Assembly (NCBI GenBank): GCA_018238545.1
Contig: JABCTC010000033.1
Location: 1 to 40,178, forward strand
Reading direction: 5' to 3'
DNA length: 40,178 bases
Origin: Candidatus Heimdallarchaeota archaeon
GTDB taxonomy: Archaea; Asgardarchaeota; Heimdallarchaeia; Heimdallarchaeales; Heimdallarchaeaceae
Under the pieces are notes generated by a model, which was given only the letters and a program-made list of their open reading frames with translations, was not told where the DNA came from and did no database searches. Made by a program: the position numbers and the translations under genes. Numbering within the stretch: the first letter of the stretch is position 1; every line of letters begins with the position of its first letter. Below are positions 25,051 through 33,950 of the stretch, in pieces.

Positions 25051-26268
25051 ATGGATTTCTCTATCTTCATTCCTACGATAGAGATAGGACCACCGTTTGT
25101 AGGTCCTATGGCTGGTCTTCGTAGGTATTCCTATTCATTAGTTCAAGCTCTTGTTAATCTAAATGTTGACATCCATGTAGCAACAACAACTGAACTTCCA
25201 GAAGATGATGAATTACTAGAAAGAGATAACGTCCATTTTTACTATCTCCCATCACAGATTTCTGCAAAGGGAGCCTATAGCACCCAAACTCATTTTTACG
25301 CTCGAAATCATCGAAAGTTTTCTAAGCAAGCTTACGAGATTTTTGAAGAACTCAGTGCGGATACAAAGTTTTCTTTAATTCATTCAACTGAAGTATCTGC
25401 ATATTTCTTTGCAAAAGCTAAACGAAAGAAAAAATTATCGGTTCCATTAATAATATCTGTTCATGGAGCTGTAACAACAGGCAATCTAAAATCAAGGTTA
25501 TTTGTTAAACGACCGTATTCTAGACTCTTGAGAAAAACAGTAGCACAATGCGATTACATAGTTACCCATTCCCTTTCATTACTAGACAAAATCAAACGTA
25601 TGCCAAAAGCCGCAACAGAAAAAGTGAAAATTGTTCAAACTTCTTTAAATTGTAAAAGATATTCACAAATACCTAAGATAGAGGATAAAGAAGCTTTCAT
25701 TGATAAATATGACATAGATACTAGTAAGGTGAATATCTTGTTACAGGGACCTTTCATTTCGAGAAAACAGCAACTTGAAGTTGTTGATTATTTTCCAGAT
25801 ATTATAGAAAAACATTCTAAGATTCATTTTATAGTAATTGGGGAAGGACCACTATTACAAAAACTGAAAGAGAAAATTGTTAACTATAATATAGTTGATT
25901 ACGTTTGTCTGACAGGTTACATAAATGAGGAAGAGTTACTACTCGCTTACCATATAAGTGACATTCTTCTTTATCCTGGAAAAGAAGGAAGTTTTGGAAT
26001 TTCCATAATTGAGGCATTAGCTTCAGGTTTACCGATAGTTGCAGCTGATAAACCTCCAATGAATGAGATGTTACCTCCAAAATGTGGATGGTTATATCCA
26101 CCAGAGAAAGAGAAAATTCTTGTTGACAGAATAATGAAAATCATTAATGACAAAGAGAAGAGCCAACAAACAGCTTTTAAATCACAGCAACACGCTCTTA
26201 AAAATTATGATCATTCTATTGTAGGTAAAAAATTGTTGAAGGTATATAATGAAATTATAAAAAAGTAA
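25051..26268 (+). CDS. GT4-family glycosyltransferase
   Basis: About 405 residues of the GT-B fold. The N-terminal domain starts MDFSIFIPTIEIGPPFVGPM with GLRRYSYSLVQALVNLNVDIHV, the usual nucleotide-sugar-independent acceptor side. The C-terminal domain has ILLQGPFISRKQQLEVVDYF, HFIVIGEGPLLQKLKEKI, DYVCLTGYINEEELLLAYH and the GT4 donor-binding motif EGSFGISIIEALASGLPIVA with the E-x7-E pattern. It transfers a sugar from a nucleotide donor, probably to a glycan or lipid on the cytosolic membrane face. The longer reading starts at GTG 25033; I prefer ATG at 25051, which begins right at the first beta strand. The sugar and acceptor are unknown. Confidence 0.88.
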   Translation: MDFSIFIPTIEIGPPFVGPMAGLRRYSYSLVQALVNLNVDIHVATTTELPEDDELLERDNVHFYYLPSQISAKGAYSTQTHFYARNHRKFSKQAYEIFEELSADTKFSLIHSTEVSAYFFAKAKRKKKLSVPLIISVHGAVTTGNLKSRLFVKRPYSRLLRKTVAQCDYIVTHSLSLLDKIKRMPKAATEKVKIVQTSLNCKRYSQIPKIEDKEAFIDKYDIDTSKVNILLQGPFISRKQQLEVVDYFPDIIEKHSKIHFIVIGEGPLLQKLKEKIVNYNIVDYVCLTGYINEEELLLAYHISDILLYPGKEGSFGISIIEALASGLPIVAADKPPMNEMLPPKCGWLYPPEKEKILVDRIMKIINDKEKSQQTAFKSQQHALKNYDHSIVGKKLLKVYNEIIKK

Positions 26269-26326
26269 ACTTCAAGTAAATTGGAATAACCTATTTTTAA
26301 TTTGGGGAAACTTACACTATAAAACT

Positions 26327-26929
26327 ATGAATAATAACTGGCAGGTCAAGCTTTTGAAACAAGAAAAGAAGGAAAAAGTGAAACGGAAATGGGCTCTTTA
26401 TCCTTATCGATTAGCACATCATCCATTGTGTGAAAGGTTTTCTGATCATGTTTACCACATCAAGGGCTATAAAATTTGCAAGGGCTGTGCTAATCTCTAC
26501 ATTGGTTTAATTATAGGCATTATCCTTGCCCCAATAGCTATTTTTGTTCTAAATATTAATTTCTGGATAGCACTTATAGCTACAAATATACTCTATATTT
26601 TTACGCCCTTAAGCTTGTTAATCAACCCACCACGTGTTTTAAAAGATTTTTTCAGATTATTGCTTGGTATTGCTATTATAAGCATGATGGCAACAATAAT
26701 TCTCGCAATTGTTGAGCTTTATCGTGGATTTAACATCTGGGCTCTAGTAATTATGATGATAACGATATTAGTCTATATTCTAAGTAAAAGGTATTTTATG
26801 AAAATGCGAAGCAGTGGAAACGAAAAAATTTGCAGAGAGTGCGACCAATTTGAACTTCCACTTTGTGAAGGAATGAGTCAAATTGAAGAAAGTAAGGAAA
26901 AAGTTTCTGTGCCATCAGAAATAAGTTAG
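26327..26929 (+). CDS. DUF2085-type membrane protein
   Basis: 200 residues. After a basic N-terminus comes RLAHHPLCERFSDHVYHIKGYKICKGCANLYIGLIIGI, the His/Cys signature of DUF2085 (H-P-x-C then C-x-x-C-A-x-x-Y-x-G). Four to five hydrophobic segments follow to about residue 155. A C-terminal cytosolic part has another Cys pair (ICRECDQFELPLCEG). The Cys/His set may bind a metal. Function is unknown for the family. It sits 58 bases after the glycosyltransferase and 96 bases before the lipid-kinase fusion, all on the plus strand, so the three may be one expression unit. Confidence 0.72.
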   Translation: MNNNWQVKLLKQEKKEKVKRKWALYPYRLAHHPLCERFSDHVYHIKGYKICKGCANLYIGLIIGIILAPIAIFVLNINFWIALIATNILYIFTPLSLLINPPRVLKDFFRLLLGIAIISMMATIILAIVELYRGFNIWALVIMMITILVYILSKRYFMKMRSSGNEKICRECDQFELPLCEGMSQIEESKEKVSVPSEIS

Positions 26930-27025
26930 ATAAATAAGCAGTAAACTTTTATTTTACTTGTTTTTCTTTGAAATAGTAATGGAAATCCTTAATCTACCTA
27001 ACAAAACCTCCTTGGAGCATTCAGA

Positions 27026-28612
27026 ATGAGAACAGAATTTACTTTTACCATTATGGATTTAATAGGGCTTATAGCGTTACTTATTTTTGTTCTTGCTACA
27101 TTAACTATAGCTGAAATTCTACGAAGAAAAAACAAGGTTCAAGGGAGTACTTCACGGAAAATTGTTCATTTAACTGTTGGAAATGTTATTCTCGTTTTTC
27201 CCTTTTTCTTCTCAAACGTGTGGACTGCCTTGATTGGTCCCTTGTTCTTTATTCCTTTTACTTATTTTACTTCGTCAGCATCTCCAATAAAGAGTTTCCG
27301 TTTGAAAGGCGTTGGAGAAGGTCATGCCTATGGAACGGTTTTCTATGCCATTTCTCTTACAGTATTAGTTGGATTATTTTTCTATCCTGATACTACCGCC
27401 TCTAATCCGTATAATGTAATATTATTGGCTTCTTTCATGCCTTTAGTCTGGGGGGATGGAATGAGTGCTGTTATTGGAACTAAATTTGGTGAGAAGAGTA
27501 AATACAATGTTTTTGGTAGCACTAAATCTCTGTTAGGTAGTTGGACGGCAGCTTTTGCGACCCTAGTAGTGGTTGTTATATGTTGTTTAATTTTTCATCA
27601 AACACTAGAAGTCGCAATTTATATTGGATTGCTCACCGGTTTCATAACAGCGATAGTAGAGGCCATAACTCCAAAAGGGTTTGATAATATAGCAATTCCA
27701 GCTGCAAATGCTTTGGCATTGTTCTTATTATACACATTCGCTTTAGATAAAACCTTGGAAAATTTGAATACTGATCTATCTTTGTATTCGATAATTGGAG
27801 CCTTTGTGATTGGATTGGTGTTAGCAATTCTTGGTATAACCTTGAAAGCTTTAACCTGGGATGGAGCTATTGCTGGGTTTTATTTTGGGTTCATCATTCT
27901 CGGTTTAGGATCATGGACATGGGGAGCAATGTATGTTTCTTTCTTCATTATTGGTTCTTTATTTACATTCATTGGAAAAGACAAGAAAAAAGATGCAACG
28001 GAGGAGTTTGAAAAAGGAGAGACGGCGAGAGATAGTATCCAAGCAATGGTAAATAGCATAGTACCTGCAACACTTGTATTTATTGCAATTTTAGTACGAG
28101 AACCTATTTTCACAATTATGGCAGGGGGAGCTTTTGCTACAAGTTTGAGTGATACTCTAGGCACTGAGATAGGAGTATTGTCAAAGAAGAAACCTAGACT
28201 ATCCACAAAACCTTGGATAAAAACTGAAAGAGGCACACCAGGAGCTGTATCATTAATTGGTCTACTTGCTTCAATTATTGCGGCTGCAGTGATAGCGGGA
28301 ATAGGACTTGGTGTTATTTATCTGGACAATTTTGTAGTTATGTCTTCCTCTAAAATACTGTTTTTGATTGCTGTTATTATTGGAGGATTCTTAGGTGCGT
28401 ATACTGATAGTATCTTTGCTTGCACTATTCAAAAGATGAACAAATGTAATAAATGTGGCAAAATAACCGAAAAAAAAGTTCATTGCAATGAAGAGACAAT
28501 ATTCTATTCAGGCAAGCACTGGATGCATAACGATGTAGTTAACCTCTTTAGTGTTGCAATTGGCGCATTCATTTCAGCACTTGTGTATATCATTGGTCAC
28601 TATCTAATCTAA
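27026..28612 (+). CDS. Fusion of a phytol/farnesol-kinase-like domain and a DUF92 (VTE6/TMEM19-like) domain
   Basis: A 528-residue polytopic membrane protein. The first half (to ~250) has SRKIVHLTVGNVILVFPFF and the GDGMSAVIGTKFGEKSKYNVFG-STKSLLGS block typical of the SEC59/VTE5 CTP-dependent polyprenol/phytol kinase family. The second half (from ~275) carries DUF92 motifs: ALTWDGAIAGFYFGFIIL, GAFATSLSDTLGTEIG, ERGTPGAVSLIGLLAS, GGFLGAYTDSIFACTIQ, CNKCGK and SGKHWMHNDVVNLFSV. In plants and cyanobacteria VTE5 phosphorylates phytol and VTE6 (DUF92) phosphorylates phytyl-phosphate, giving the diphosphate. The fusion therefore predicts conversion of geranylgeraniol or a related alcohol to its diphosphate in one membrane protein. 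Fusion and families are visible; the substrate is inferred. Confidence 0.85.
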   Translation: MRTEFTFTIMDLIGLIALLIFVLATLTIAEILRRKNKVQGSTSRKIVHLTVGNVILVFPFFFSNVWTALIGPLFFIPFTYFTSSASPIKSFRLKGVGEGHAYGTVFYAISLTVLVGLFFYPDTTASNPYNVILLASFMPLVWGDGMSAVIGTKFGEKSKYNVFGSTKSLLGSWTAAFATLVVVVICCLIFHQTLEVAIYIGLLTGFITAIVEAITPKGFDNIAIPAANALALFLLYTFALDKTLENLNTDLSLYSIIGAFVIGLVLAILGITLKALTWDGAIAGFYFGFIILGLGSWTWGAMYVSFFIIGSLFTFIGKDKKKDATEEFEKGETARDSIQAMVNSIVPATLVFIAILVREPIFTIMAGGAFATSLSDTLGTEIGVLSKKKPRLSTKPWIKTERGTPGAVSLIGLLASIIAAAVIAGIGLGVIYLDNFVVMSSSKILFLIAVIIGGFLGAYTDSIFACTIQKMNKCNKCGKITEKKVHCNEETIFYSGKHWMHNDVVNLFSVAIGAFISALVYIIGHYLI

Positions 28613-28617
28613 AATTG

Positions 28618-29877
28618 TTATTTGTCACTTAGGCATTCAATTGCAGGAAGGAAAGTACCTTTCATTACTTCTAAACTTGCCCCTCCTCCAGTACTAATGA
28701 AAGAAACTTCATCTTGAAATCCAAATTTTTCAAAGGAAGCAGCTGAATCCCCACCTCCAATAATTGTATAGATGTGATTCTCAATAAGATGTGTAGCAAT
28801 CTCTTTAGTCCCTCTCTCAAATTCTTCTTTCTCGAAAACACCTAAAGGTCCTTGCCAGATTACTTGCTTTGATTCACTTAATATATTTTTGAAAGCCGTT
28901 ATTGTTTCCTCACCGATATCGACACCAACATGATTTTCGCGAATCTCCGTAATTGGAACTTGCTCAATTTTTGTTGGATAGTCCAATTCATCACATACAA
29001 TGACATCTCTCGGGAGATAAATATTGGTGCAACTTTCGTCTGCTTTTTTCATATATTGACGCACATCATCAAGTTTTGAAAGATCTCTTATTGATTTACC
29101 TATTGCATAACCCTTAGCTAATAAGAATGTAAAAGCCATTCCTCCCCCAATCAAGATATTGTCAACGACTCCAATAAGATACTTGATTACATCTAGCTTG
29201 TCTTCAACCTTCTTTCCTCCAAGAACAACTGTCAAAGGACGTTTAGGTTTAGTAATACAATTTGATAGAAATTTCATCTCTTTCTCAAGCAAGAAACCAT
29301 ATCCTTTCTCTTCTAGATGTTTACACACACCATATGTAGAAGCGTGTTTTCTATGAGCTGTTGCAAAAGCATCTGTTACATACACATCGGCTAATTCCGC
29401 CAGTTTTTTTGAAAACTCTTCATCATTTTCTTTTTCTTCTGGATGAAAACGAGGGTTTTCTAAAAGGAGTATCTCTCTAGGTTTAAGTTTCATAGCCATT
29501 TTTTCAACATCTGAACCAATGCAATCATCTGCTAGATAAATATTTGAAAAGGGGCAATATTCCTGTAATCTTTTGTAAACATTTACAATACGCATTGCTT
29601 CGTCTACTTCACCTTTCGGTCTTCCTAGATGGCTTATGAGCATAATACGACAGTTTTCATTTAGTAAGTAATGAATAGTTGGTAGAGTATATCTGATTCT
29701 TCGAGCATCAGTTATGTTACCATATTCATCCATAGGTACATTGAAATCTACACGCAATAGAACTCGCTTGTTTCTTAAATCCAAATCAGTTATAGATTTC
29801 TTATCTCTAAATTTTAGCATGTTTGTGAGGTCATGTTTTATATATCCCGCATTTTCATTAATTTCCGAAACAAGCAT
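28618..29877 (-). CDS. pgk: Phosphoglycerate kinase
   Basis: 419 residues. Family motifs are RVLLRVDFNVPMDEYGN, MLISHLGRPKGEVDE, LLLENPRFHPEEKEND, VTDAFATAHRKHAST, LTVVLGGKKVEDKLDVI, QGPLGVFEKEEFERGT and the nucleotide-binding end TIIGGGDSAASFEKFGFQDE ... STGGGASLEVMKG. It interconverts 1,3-bisphosphoglycerate plus ADP with 3-phosphoglycerate plus ATP in glycolysis and gluconeogenesis. It has the archaeal length and form, with a short N-terminal addition. The ATG at 29877 has AAGGAG 8 bases upstream (29886-29891), supporting this start. It is a single gene, convergent with the lipid-kinase fusion and divergent from the GNAT gene. Confidence 0.97.
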   Translation of the reverse strand: MLVSEINENAGYIKHDLTNMLKFRDKKSITDLDLRNKRVLLRVDFNVPMDEYGNITDARRIRYTLPTIHYLLNENCRIMLISHLGRPKGEVDEAMRIVNVYKRLQEYCPFSNIYLADDCIGSDVEKMAMKLKPREILLLENPRFHPEEKENDEEFSKKLAELADVYVTDAFATAHRKHASTYGVCKHLEEKGYGFLLEKEMKFLSNCITKPKRPLTVVLGGKKVEDKLDVIKYLIGVVDNILIGGGMAFTFLLAKGYAIGKSIRDLSKLDDVRQYMKKADESCTNIYLPRDVIVCDELDYPTKIEQVPITEIRENHVGVDIGEETITAFKNILSESKQVIWQGPLGVFEKEEFERGTKEIATHLIENHIYTIIGGGDSAASFEKFGFQDEVSFISTGGGASLEVMKGTFLPAIECLSDK

Positions 29878-29885
29878 TTATACTT

Positions 29886-29891
29886 CTCCTT
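29886..29891 (-). promoter_or_regulatory. Strong Shine-Dalgarno AAGGAG for pgk
   Basis: The minus strand reads AAGGAG followed by AAGTATAA and ATG. It is the best ribosome-binding site seen in the window and contrasts with the leaderless-looking neighbours. Confidence 0.6.
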
Positions 29892-30036
29892 GTGTTAACT
29901 GATACATATTGCATATACGTATCCGACTACATGTTATAGTGCGTTGAATAAAAAGATTATCCATCAATCTTTTGAAGAATATTGAAATTTCAACTGAATC
30001 AGCAGAAATAAGAAAAGCATTAATTATTTGTTTGTC

Positions 30037-30519
30037 ATGGAATTTCAGATTACTGAGAGCAAATCTTCAGATTTAATCGAAATATCGAGAATTTGGACAG
30101 AAGTAATAGATTATCATGCAAAATTTGATAATACGTTCACATTAGTTAAAGAAGGATCGCTAAATTTTCAATTGATGATAACTGCTGCTTTAACTGACTC
30201 CAGTCAGGTTGTATATGTAGCAAGAAAGGGAGAAGAAGTAATTGGATTTCTATACGGTTTTATCAAAAAATATTCAGGTATGTTTAAACCAAGGATAACA
30301 GCTCATGTTTCAGATATAGCAATCAAAAAAGATTATAGACGTAAAAACATTGGAACGGCATTAATGTCTAAATTTGAAAATGAATTTGCTAAATCTAGAA
30401 AGGCAGACGAGATATCACTTAATGTGCACTCGCAGAATATAGAAGGGTTAAATTTCTACAACAAATTAGGATTTAGTAAAAAACTTATTACTGTACAAAA
30501 GAGTTTAAGGAATGATTAA
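30037..30519 (+). CDS. GNAT-family N-acetyltransferase
   Basis: About 160 residues with the GNAT core: VYVARKGEEVIGFLYGFIKK (beta strands), AHVSDIAIKKDYRRKNIGTALMSKFENEF with the acetyl-CoA-binding R-x-x-N-I-G-x-A loop near residues 110-116, and LNVHSQNIEGLNFYNKLGFSKK as the C-terminal strand and helix. It transfers acetyl from acetyl-CoA to an amine; the target (protein N-terminus or small molecule) is not visible. The listed start would be TTG at 30028; I chose ATG at 30037. Its 3' end overlaps the convergent hypothetical gene by about 15 bases. Confidence 0.9.
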   Translation: MEFQITESKSSDLIEISRIWTEVIDYHAKFDNTFTLVKEGSLNFQLMITAALTDSSQVVYVARKGEEVIGFLYGFIKKYSGMFKPRITAHVSDIAIKKDYRRKNIGTALMSKFENEFAKSRKADEISLNVHSQNIEGLNFYNKLGFSKKLITVQKSLRND

Positions 30520-30918
30520 ACCTAGACCAAGATGGTTCATGGGAACAAAATCTTTGTTTATTTTTTGAAATCCCATACCACTCCCAATGGCAGATACAGG
30601 TAATGAAATAGAGCCTTGTTCAACTTTAAAAACCACTTCAATTTTTATTTTTGGATTAACTGTTTCTTCCATTTCATAACAAAAACACTTCGATTCTGCA
30701 GGTGAAAAACGTGTTGTCAAAACAACAGTATCATCAATAAGCAGTTGAATAATAGCCTTTGGATGACCTTCAATCTTATCAATTTGAACACATACTCCTT
30801 TTACACCATCTCTAAATAACAAAGCAGAAAATACTTGCTTCACTTCTTCTATGCCAGCACCCAATATTTTTGATAAAGGCAATGTAGCAGATGGCGTATA
30901 ACCCCAAACTTTAATCAT
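30505..30918 (-). CDS. Hypothetical protein (~137 aa)
   Basis: Not recognised. The chosen start, ATG at 30918, begins MIKVWGYTPSATLPLSKILG. A longer reading adds 16 residues of low complexity. Visible are a small N-terminal basic/hydrophobic motif, a beta-rich region (VKGVCVQIDKIEGHPKAIIQLLIDDTVVLTTRF) and strands CFCYEMEETVNPKIKIEVVFKV. It is probably cytosolic. The last codons overlap the end of the convergent GNAT gene, which is uncommon but possible. Its function is not guessed. Confidence 0.55.
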   Translation of the reverse strand: MIKVWGYTPSATLPLSKILGAGIEEVKQVFSALLFRDGVKGVCVQIDKIEGHPKAIIQLLIDDTVVLTTRFSPAESKCFCYEMEETVNPKIKIEVVFKVEQGSISLPVSAIGSGMGFQKINKDFVPMNHLGLGLIIP

Positions 30919-30987
30919 GTAGTTATTATTTCTTATTCTATTATTAATAAATTTACTTGAAAACAAAGAAGAATCACTAATTTTTTA

Positions 30988-31018
30988 ATAAAAAATAAAA
31001 AGGAAAAAAGAAAAAAGA
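30988..31018 (-). terminator. Poly-T tracts after the GATase-like surface protein gene
   Basis: The minus strand past the stop has runs TTTTTT, CTTTTTTCC and TTTTTATTTTTTATT over 31 bases, the pattern at which archaeal polymerase stops. Confidence 0.45.
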
Positions 31019-31019
31019 A

Positions 31020-32036
31020 TTATTTTCTCTTTTTCATTAAGACATAGACTGCGCCAATTATTGCTAATGGGATTACAGCGAATGCAAATTCGTATGATGT
31101 ATCAACAGGAGTTTTAACGAAGAAGTTAATGATATTATTGACAAACATTTGTCCATAATTGACACCATCGTTGTAAATACCATTTTCAGTTACTTGATCA
31201 TACATGAACTTGTAGTGAGTGAAAAATGCTTCTCCACCTACAATAAGATGACTGTCGTTAAGATCTTTCAAGTCTTCATATACAACGGCTGGAATGTAAC
31301 CTGTTTCACCGGCATATAGATCTAAATCACCGTCACTTACATCTGAATCAATTGAAGTTGCGTTTCTACCATAAGTTATTAGGACTTCCAAAATACTTGG
31401 AAAGACTGATTTTCCGAGGCGTAGATCCTTATAATAGGTTCCATCAAAAGCTAGAACGGCACAAGGTCCATGTAGAATAATACCGGCTTCCATACCTTCA
31501 GTAAGGTTGTAAACTAGATCATCATACAAGTCGTCTCCATAACCTAATTCATTTGCTCCAACTCTGTAAGCGGAACCATCATTAAATTCTGGATCTTCGA
31601 TAGAAGTAGCATCCAATCTTAGATGTGAATCAATGTACGAAAGTACACTGTTTATTGGATCAGGACTAAAGTAACCACCATAGTCAGAATCTCCAACTGC
31701 AATTAGCAATTTGTCTCCAAGTCCTAACCAAGCTTTGATGTCAGCTTTTTCAGCTGCTGTAAAGGCATCATCACTTTGGATTAAGAACAAAGCGTCTACA
31801 GCATCGGGTAGTTCCCATGTCTCGTTAATGAGTAGCACGGTGTTACCTGCTGCTGTTAAATTGTCCATTATGGGTGATAGATCGTCCATAGTTGTATGAT
31901 ACCCACCATGTGAAATGTCAAATGCAAAAGTTGCACCAGTCACTGTAATGGAGGTAGTATATGCCATGGTAGGAGCAACGCTCCCGTACATCATTCCCAC
32001 AATTAGAATTAATGCGAAAACATATTTTCTATTCAT
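31020..32036 (-). CDS. Secreted, C-terminally anchored GATase-like/DUF4350-like surface protein
   Basis: 338 residues. A signal peptide (residues 1-25, ending APTMAYT) is followed by a Rossmann-like extracellular domain: TFAFDISHGGYHTTMDDLSPIMDNLTAAGNTVLLI, then VDALFLIQSDDAFTAAEKADIKAWLGLGDKLLIAVGDSDYGG. The latter resembles the 'open a gap, then a short strand and turn' of class-I glutamine-amidotransferase-like (DUF4350, ThuA-like) domains. A TM helix (313-333, FAFAVIPLAIIGAVYVLM) and KKRK end anchor it outside the cell. The acidic, Asp/Tyr/Gly-rich surface fits an exported archaeal protein. No catalytic Cys-His pair was found, so it may only bind ligand. It diverges from the transglutaminase-like gene. 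Confidence 0.7.
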   Translation of the reverse strand: MNRKYVFALILIVGMMYGSVAPTMAYTTSITVTGATFAFDISHGGYHTTMDDLSPIMDNLTAAGNTVLLINETWELPDAVDALFLIQSDDAFTAAEKADIKAWLGLGDKLLIAVGDSDYGGYFSPDPINSVLSYIDSHLRLDATSIEDPEFNDGSAYRVGANELGYGDDLYDDLVYNLTEGMEAGIILHGPCAVLAFDGTYYKDLRLGKSVFPSILEVLITYGRNATSIDSDVSDGDLDLYAGETGYIPAVVYEDLKDLNDSHLIVGGEAFFTHYKFMYDQVTENGIYNDGVNYGQMFVNNIINFFVKTPVDTSYEFAFAVIPLAIIGAVYVLMKKRK

Positions 32037-32321
32037 TTATTTCACCGCACATATCTGTGCACGTAATACAAAAGATAACTACTATTTTAATGTTTTGCCT
32101 TACTTTTAGAGAGAATAGTTTCCCGACAAAAAAGCCATCTTTAACGCATTTTGTAGAATTATTTTAACGTTTTAATTATTAGAATGGATTACATGCTATG
32201 AAGTATACACTCCGACAATATTACGTATATTTAAAAAAAAATTTCAGAGCTGTTTTCATAACCAATAATTAACATTTATCTGCTGTAATTAAATAATTAC
32301 GCAAGTGCTAGTGATTCATAG

Positions 32322-33926
32322 ATGATCGAGATATTTCATGTAAGGCATAACAAATCACGTATACTTACTCCACAAACTGTTCTTGAGGTAGGAGATAGCA
32401 TATTAATTGCAGGTAAAGAAGAACAACTACCCTTTGTACAAGCTAATCAAAAACTCAGACTACATATATTGTTTATTTCCCCTGTTGGAACAATTATTGA
32501 TTCAGATCAATTACGTTTAGATGAAACAGGTCTCCGCCACATTTATCGTTTTCCGATAACACCCGACCTTTTTTCTGGTACCTACATCCTTCAGTTTGAT
32601 GGTGATTTTAAGCGTGTAACAAAGGTCAATATTAAAACAAAGAAGCAATTAATGCATCGATGGATATTTACATATGGTGTCAAGATAATAAATCCAAATA
32701 ATTATCCCATAAATGAATTCACCATAGATATCATGATACCACCTAACATTTCTCCCATTCAACAAATTACAAAGATTGAGTGTAACTTTCAACCTAGCAG
32801 ATTGATTACAGATAAAGAGGGAAATAGATGGATGAGATTTTACTTTGCACAACTCAATCCTAATGAAAAAATAACTGTCGCATATCGTGCGCTTATAATC
32901 ACTAGATTGGTCTCCTATGATGTTACAAGAATAAAATCAGAGGAAAAAAACATAGAAAATCTTTATCCTGAAACTTTTAGAAAATATACGCAAGATGAAC
33001 CATTTATTGATTCTTCGAACAAAAAAATCATTCAAATAGCCCAAAAAACAATTGGTTTTTCTGCGCTAAGCAAGGTTTTAGCGTTTCTGAAATTTCTCAG
33101 AGAAAATATTCAATTCCTTCCTCAAAGTGGTGACTTTGGAACACTTTATGCACTAGAAAATGGATACGGAGATTGTACTGAATTCGCTTCACTTTTTGTA
33201 AGTCTTTGTAGAGCTGCTAATGTACCTGCTAGACTTACTACGAGTATTATGCAAAGTGAAAATGGAGAATGGCAACATCATTCACAAGCTGAGTTTTTTG
33301 TAAATGGCATATGGATTCCAATCGATCCTACTTTGCAGGAAGATACGAGATATTTATTACGAAATCCTGGTTGCATAATGTTACAACGAGGTAACACAAT
33401 GGGAGATTCTCCAATTAGGCAGATTCGTTATTTCTATGACGACATTCAAAATAACAAGATAACAATACACACTTTCATTGACATATACAGCGATAAAGGA
33501 AAAATAATGAAAAAGATGAGAGAAATCCCTTCAGAATTGGTGCTAGGAACAAAAGGTACGCTTTTTGAGGATATATCTTGGAAACACACCATACCAAGTT
33601 TAGAACTAGAGCGACAGGTTCACAGTATTGATATTAGAGTAACTGCACCAGAAACTGCACCTGTTCACAAACCCTTCAATATTCCAGTTCATATGTATAA
33701 TAGAGGGGATGAAGATGTTACTGGAACGCTTCGGATATCTTTTGTTCGTGGTGGAATCTATACAAGCCATCTCTACCCGTTATTACTTGAAAGGAATTCT
33801 CATGAACCAATCATGATAGAAATCCCAGCAACAAATTTTCTAGGAAAAACTCTTGTTGAATTTATCTTCCAAGATGAAAATGGAGAAAAATTAGGCTACG
33901 AACAAAGAAAAATTCACTTTCAATAA
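32322..33926 (+). CDS. Transglutaminase-like (TGc) superfamily protein with flanking beta domains
   Basis: 534 residues. The central TGc core has GYGDCTEFASLFVSLCRAANVPAR with Cys285, HHSQAEFFVNGIWIPIDPTL with His320 and Asp335: a complete Cys-His-Asp triad. It is preceded by beta-rich domains (residues ~1-110 and ~115-200, the second like a DUF11/arch-type 'NPNNYPINEFTIDIMIPPN' fold). A C-terminal immunoglobulin-like region follows (APETAPVHKPFNIPVHMYNRGDEDVTGTL). Prokaryotic members usually act as cysteine proteases or amidases rather than cross-linkers. No signal peptide or membrane helix is visible, which is odd for a protein with extracellular-looking side domains. ATG at 32322 is the first start in frame. 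Confidence 0.82.
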   Translation: MIEIFHVRHNKSRILTPQTVLEVGDSILIAGKEEQLPFVQANQKLRLHILFISPVGTIIDSDQLRLDETGLRHIYRFPITPDLFSGTYILQFDGDFKRVTKVNIKTKKQLMHRWIFTYGVKIINPNNYPINEFTIDIMIPPNISPIQQITKIECNFQPSRLITDKEGNRWMRFYFAQLNPNEKITVAYRALIITRLVSYDVTRIKSEEKNIENLYPETFRKYTQDEPFIDSSNKKIIQIAQKTIGFSALSKVLAFLKFLRENIQFLPQSGDFGTLYALENGYGDCTEFASLFVSLCRAANVPARLTTSIMQSENGEWQHHSQAEFFVNGIWIPIDPTLQEDTRYLLRNPGCIMLQRGNTMGDSPIRQIRYFYDDIQNNKITIHTFIDIYSDKGKIMKKMREIPSELVLGTKGTLFEDISWKHTIPSLELERQVHSIDIRVTAPETAPVHKPFNIPVHMYNRGDEDVTGTLRISFVRGGIYTSHLYPLLLERNSHEPIMIEIPATNFLGKTLVEFIFQDENGEKLGYEQRKIHFQ

Positions 33927-33945
33927 AAAAAAGGAAGGGAAAAAC
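33927..33945 (-). terminator. T-rich tract after the ABC permease gene
   Basis: Between the two convergent stops the minus strand reads TTTTTCCC and TTCCTTTTTTT, a short U-rich terminator for the permease transcript. Confidence 0.35.
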
Positions 33946-33950
33946 TGGCA

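Noticed and set aside
27880..28236. Minus-strand ORF inside the DUF92 half
   Set aside because: It is a shadow of the conserved DUF92 coding frame.
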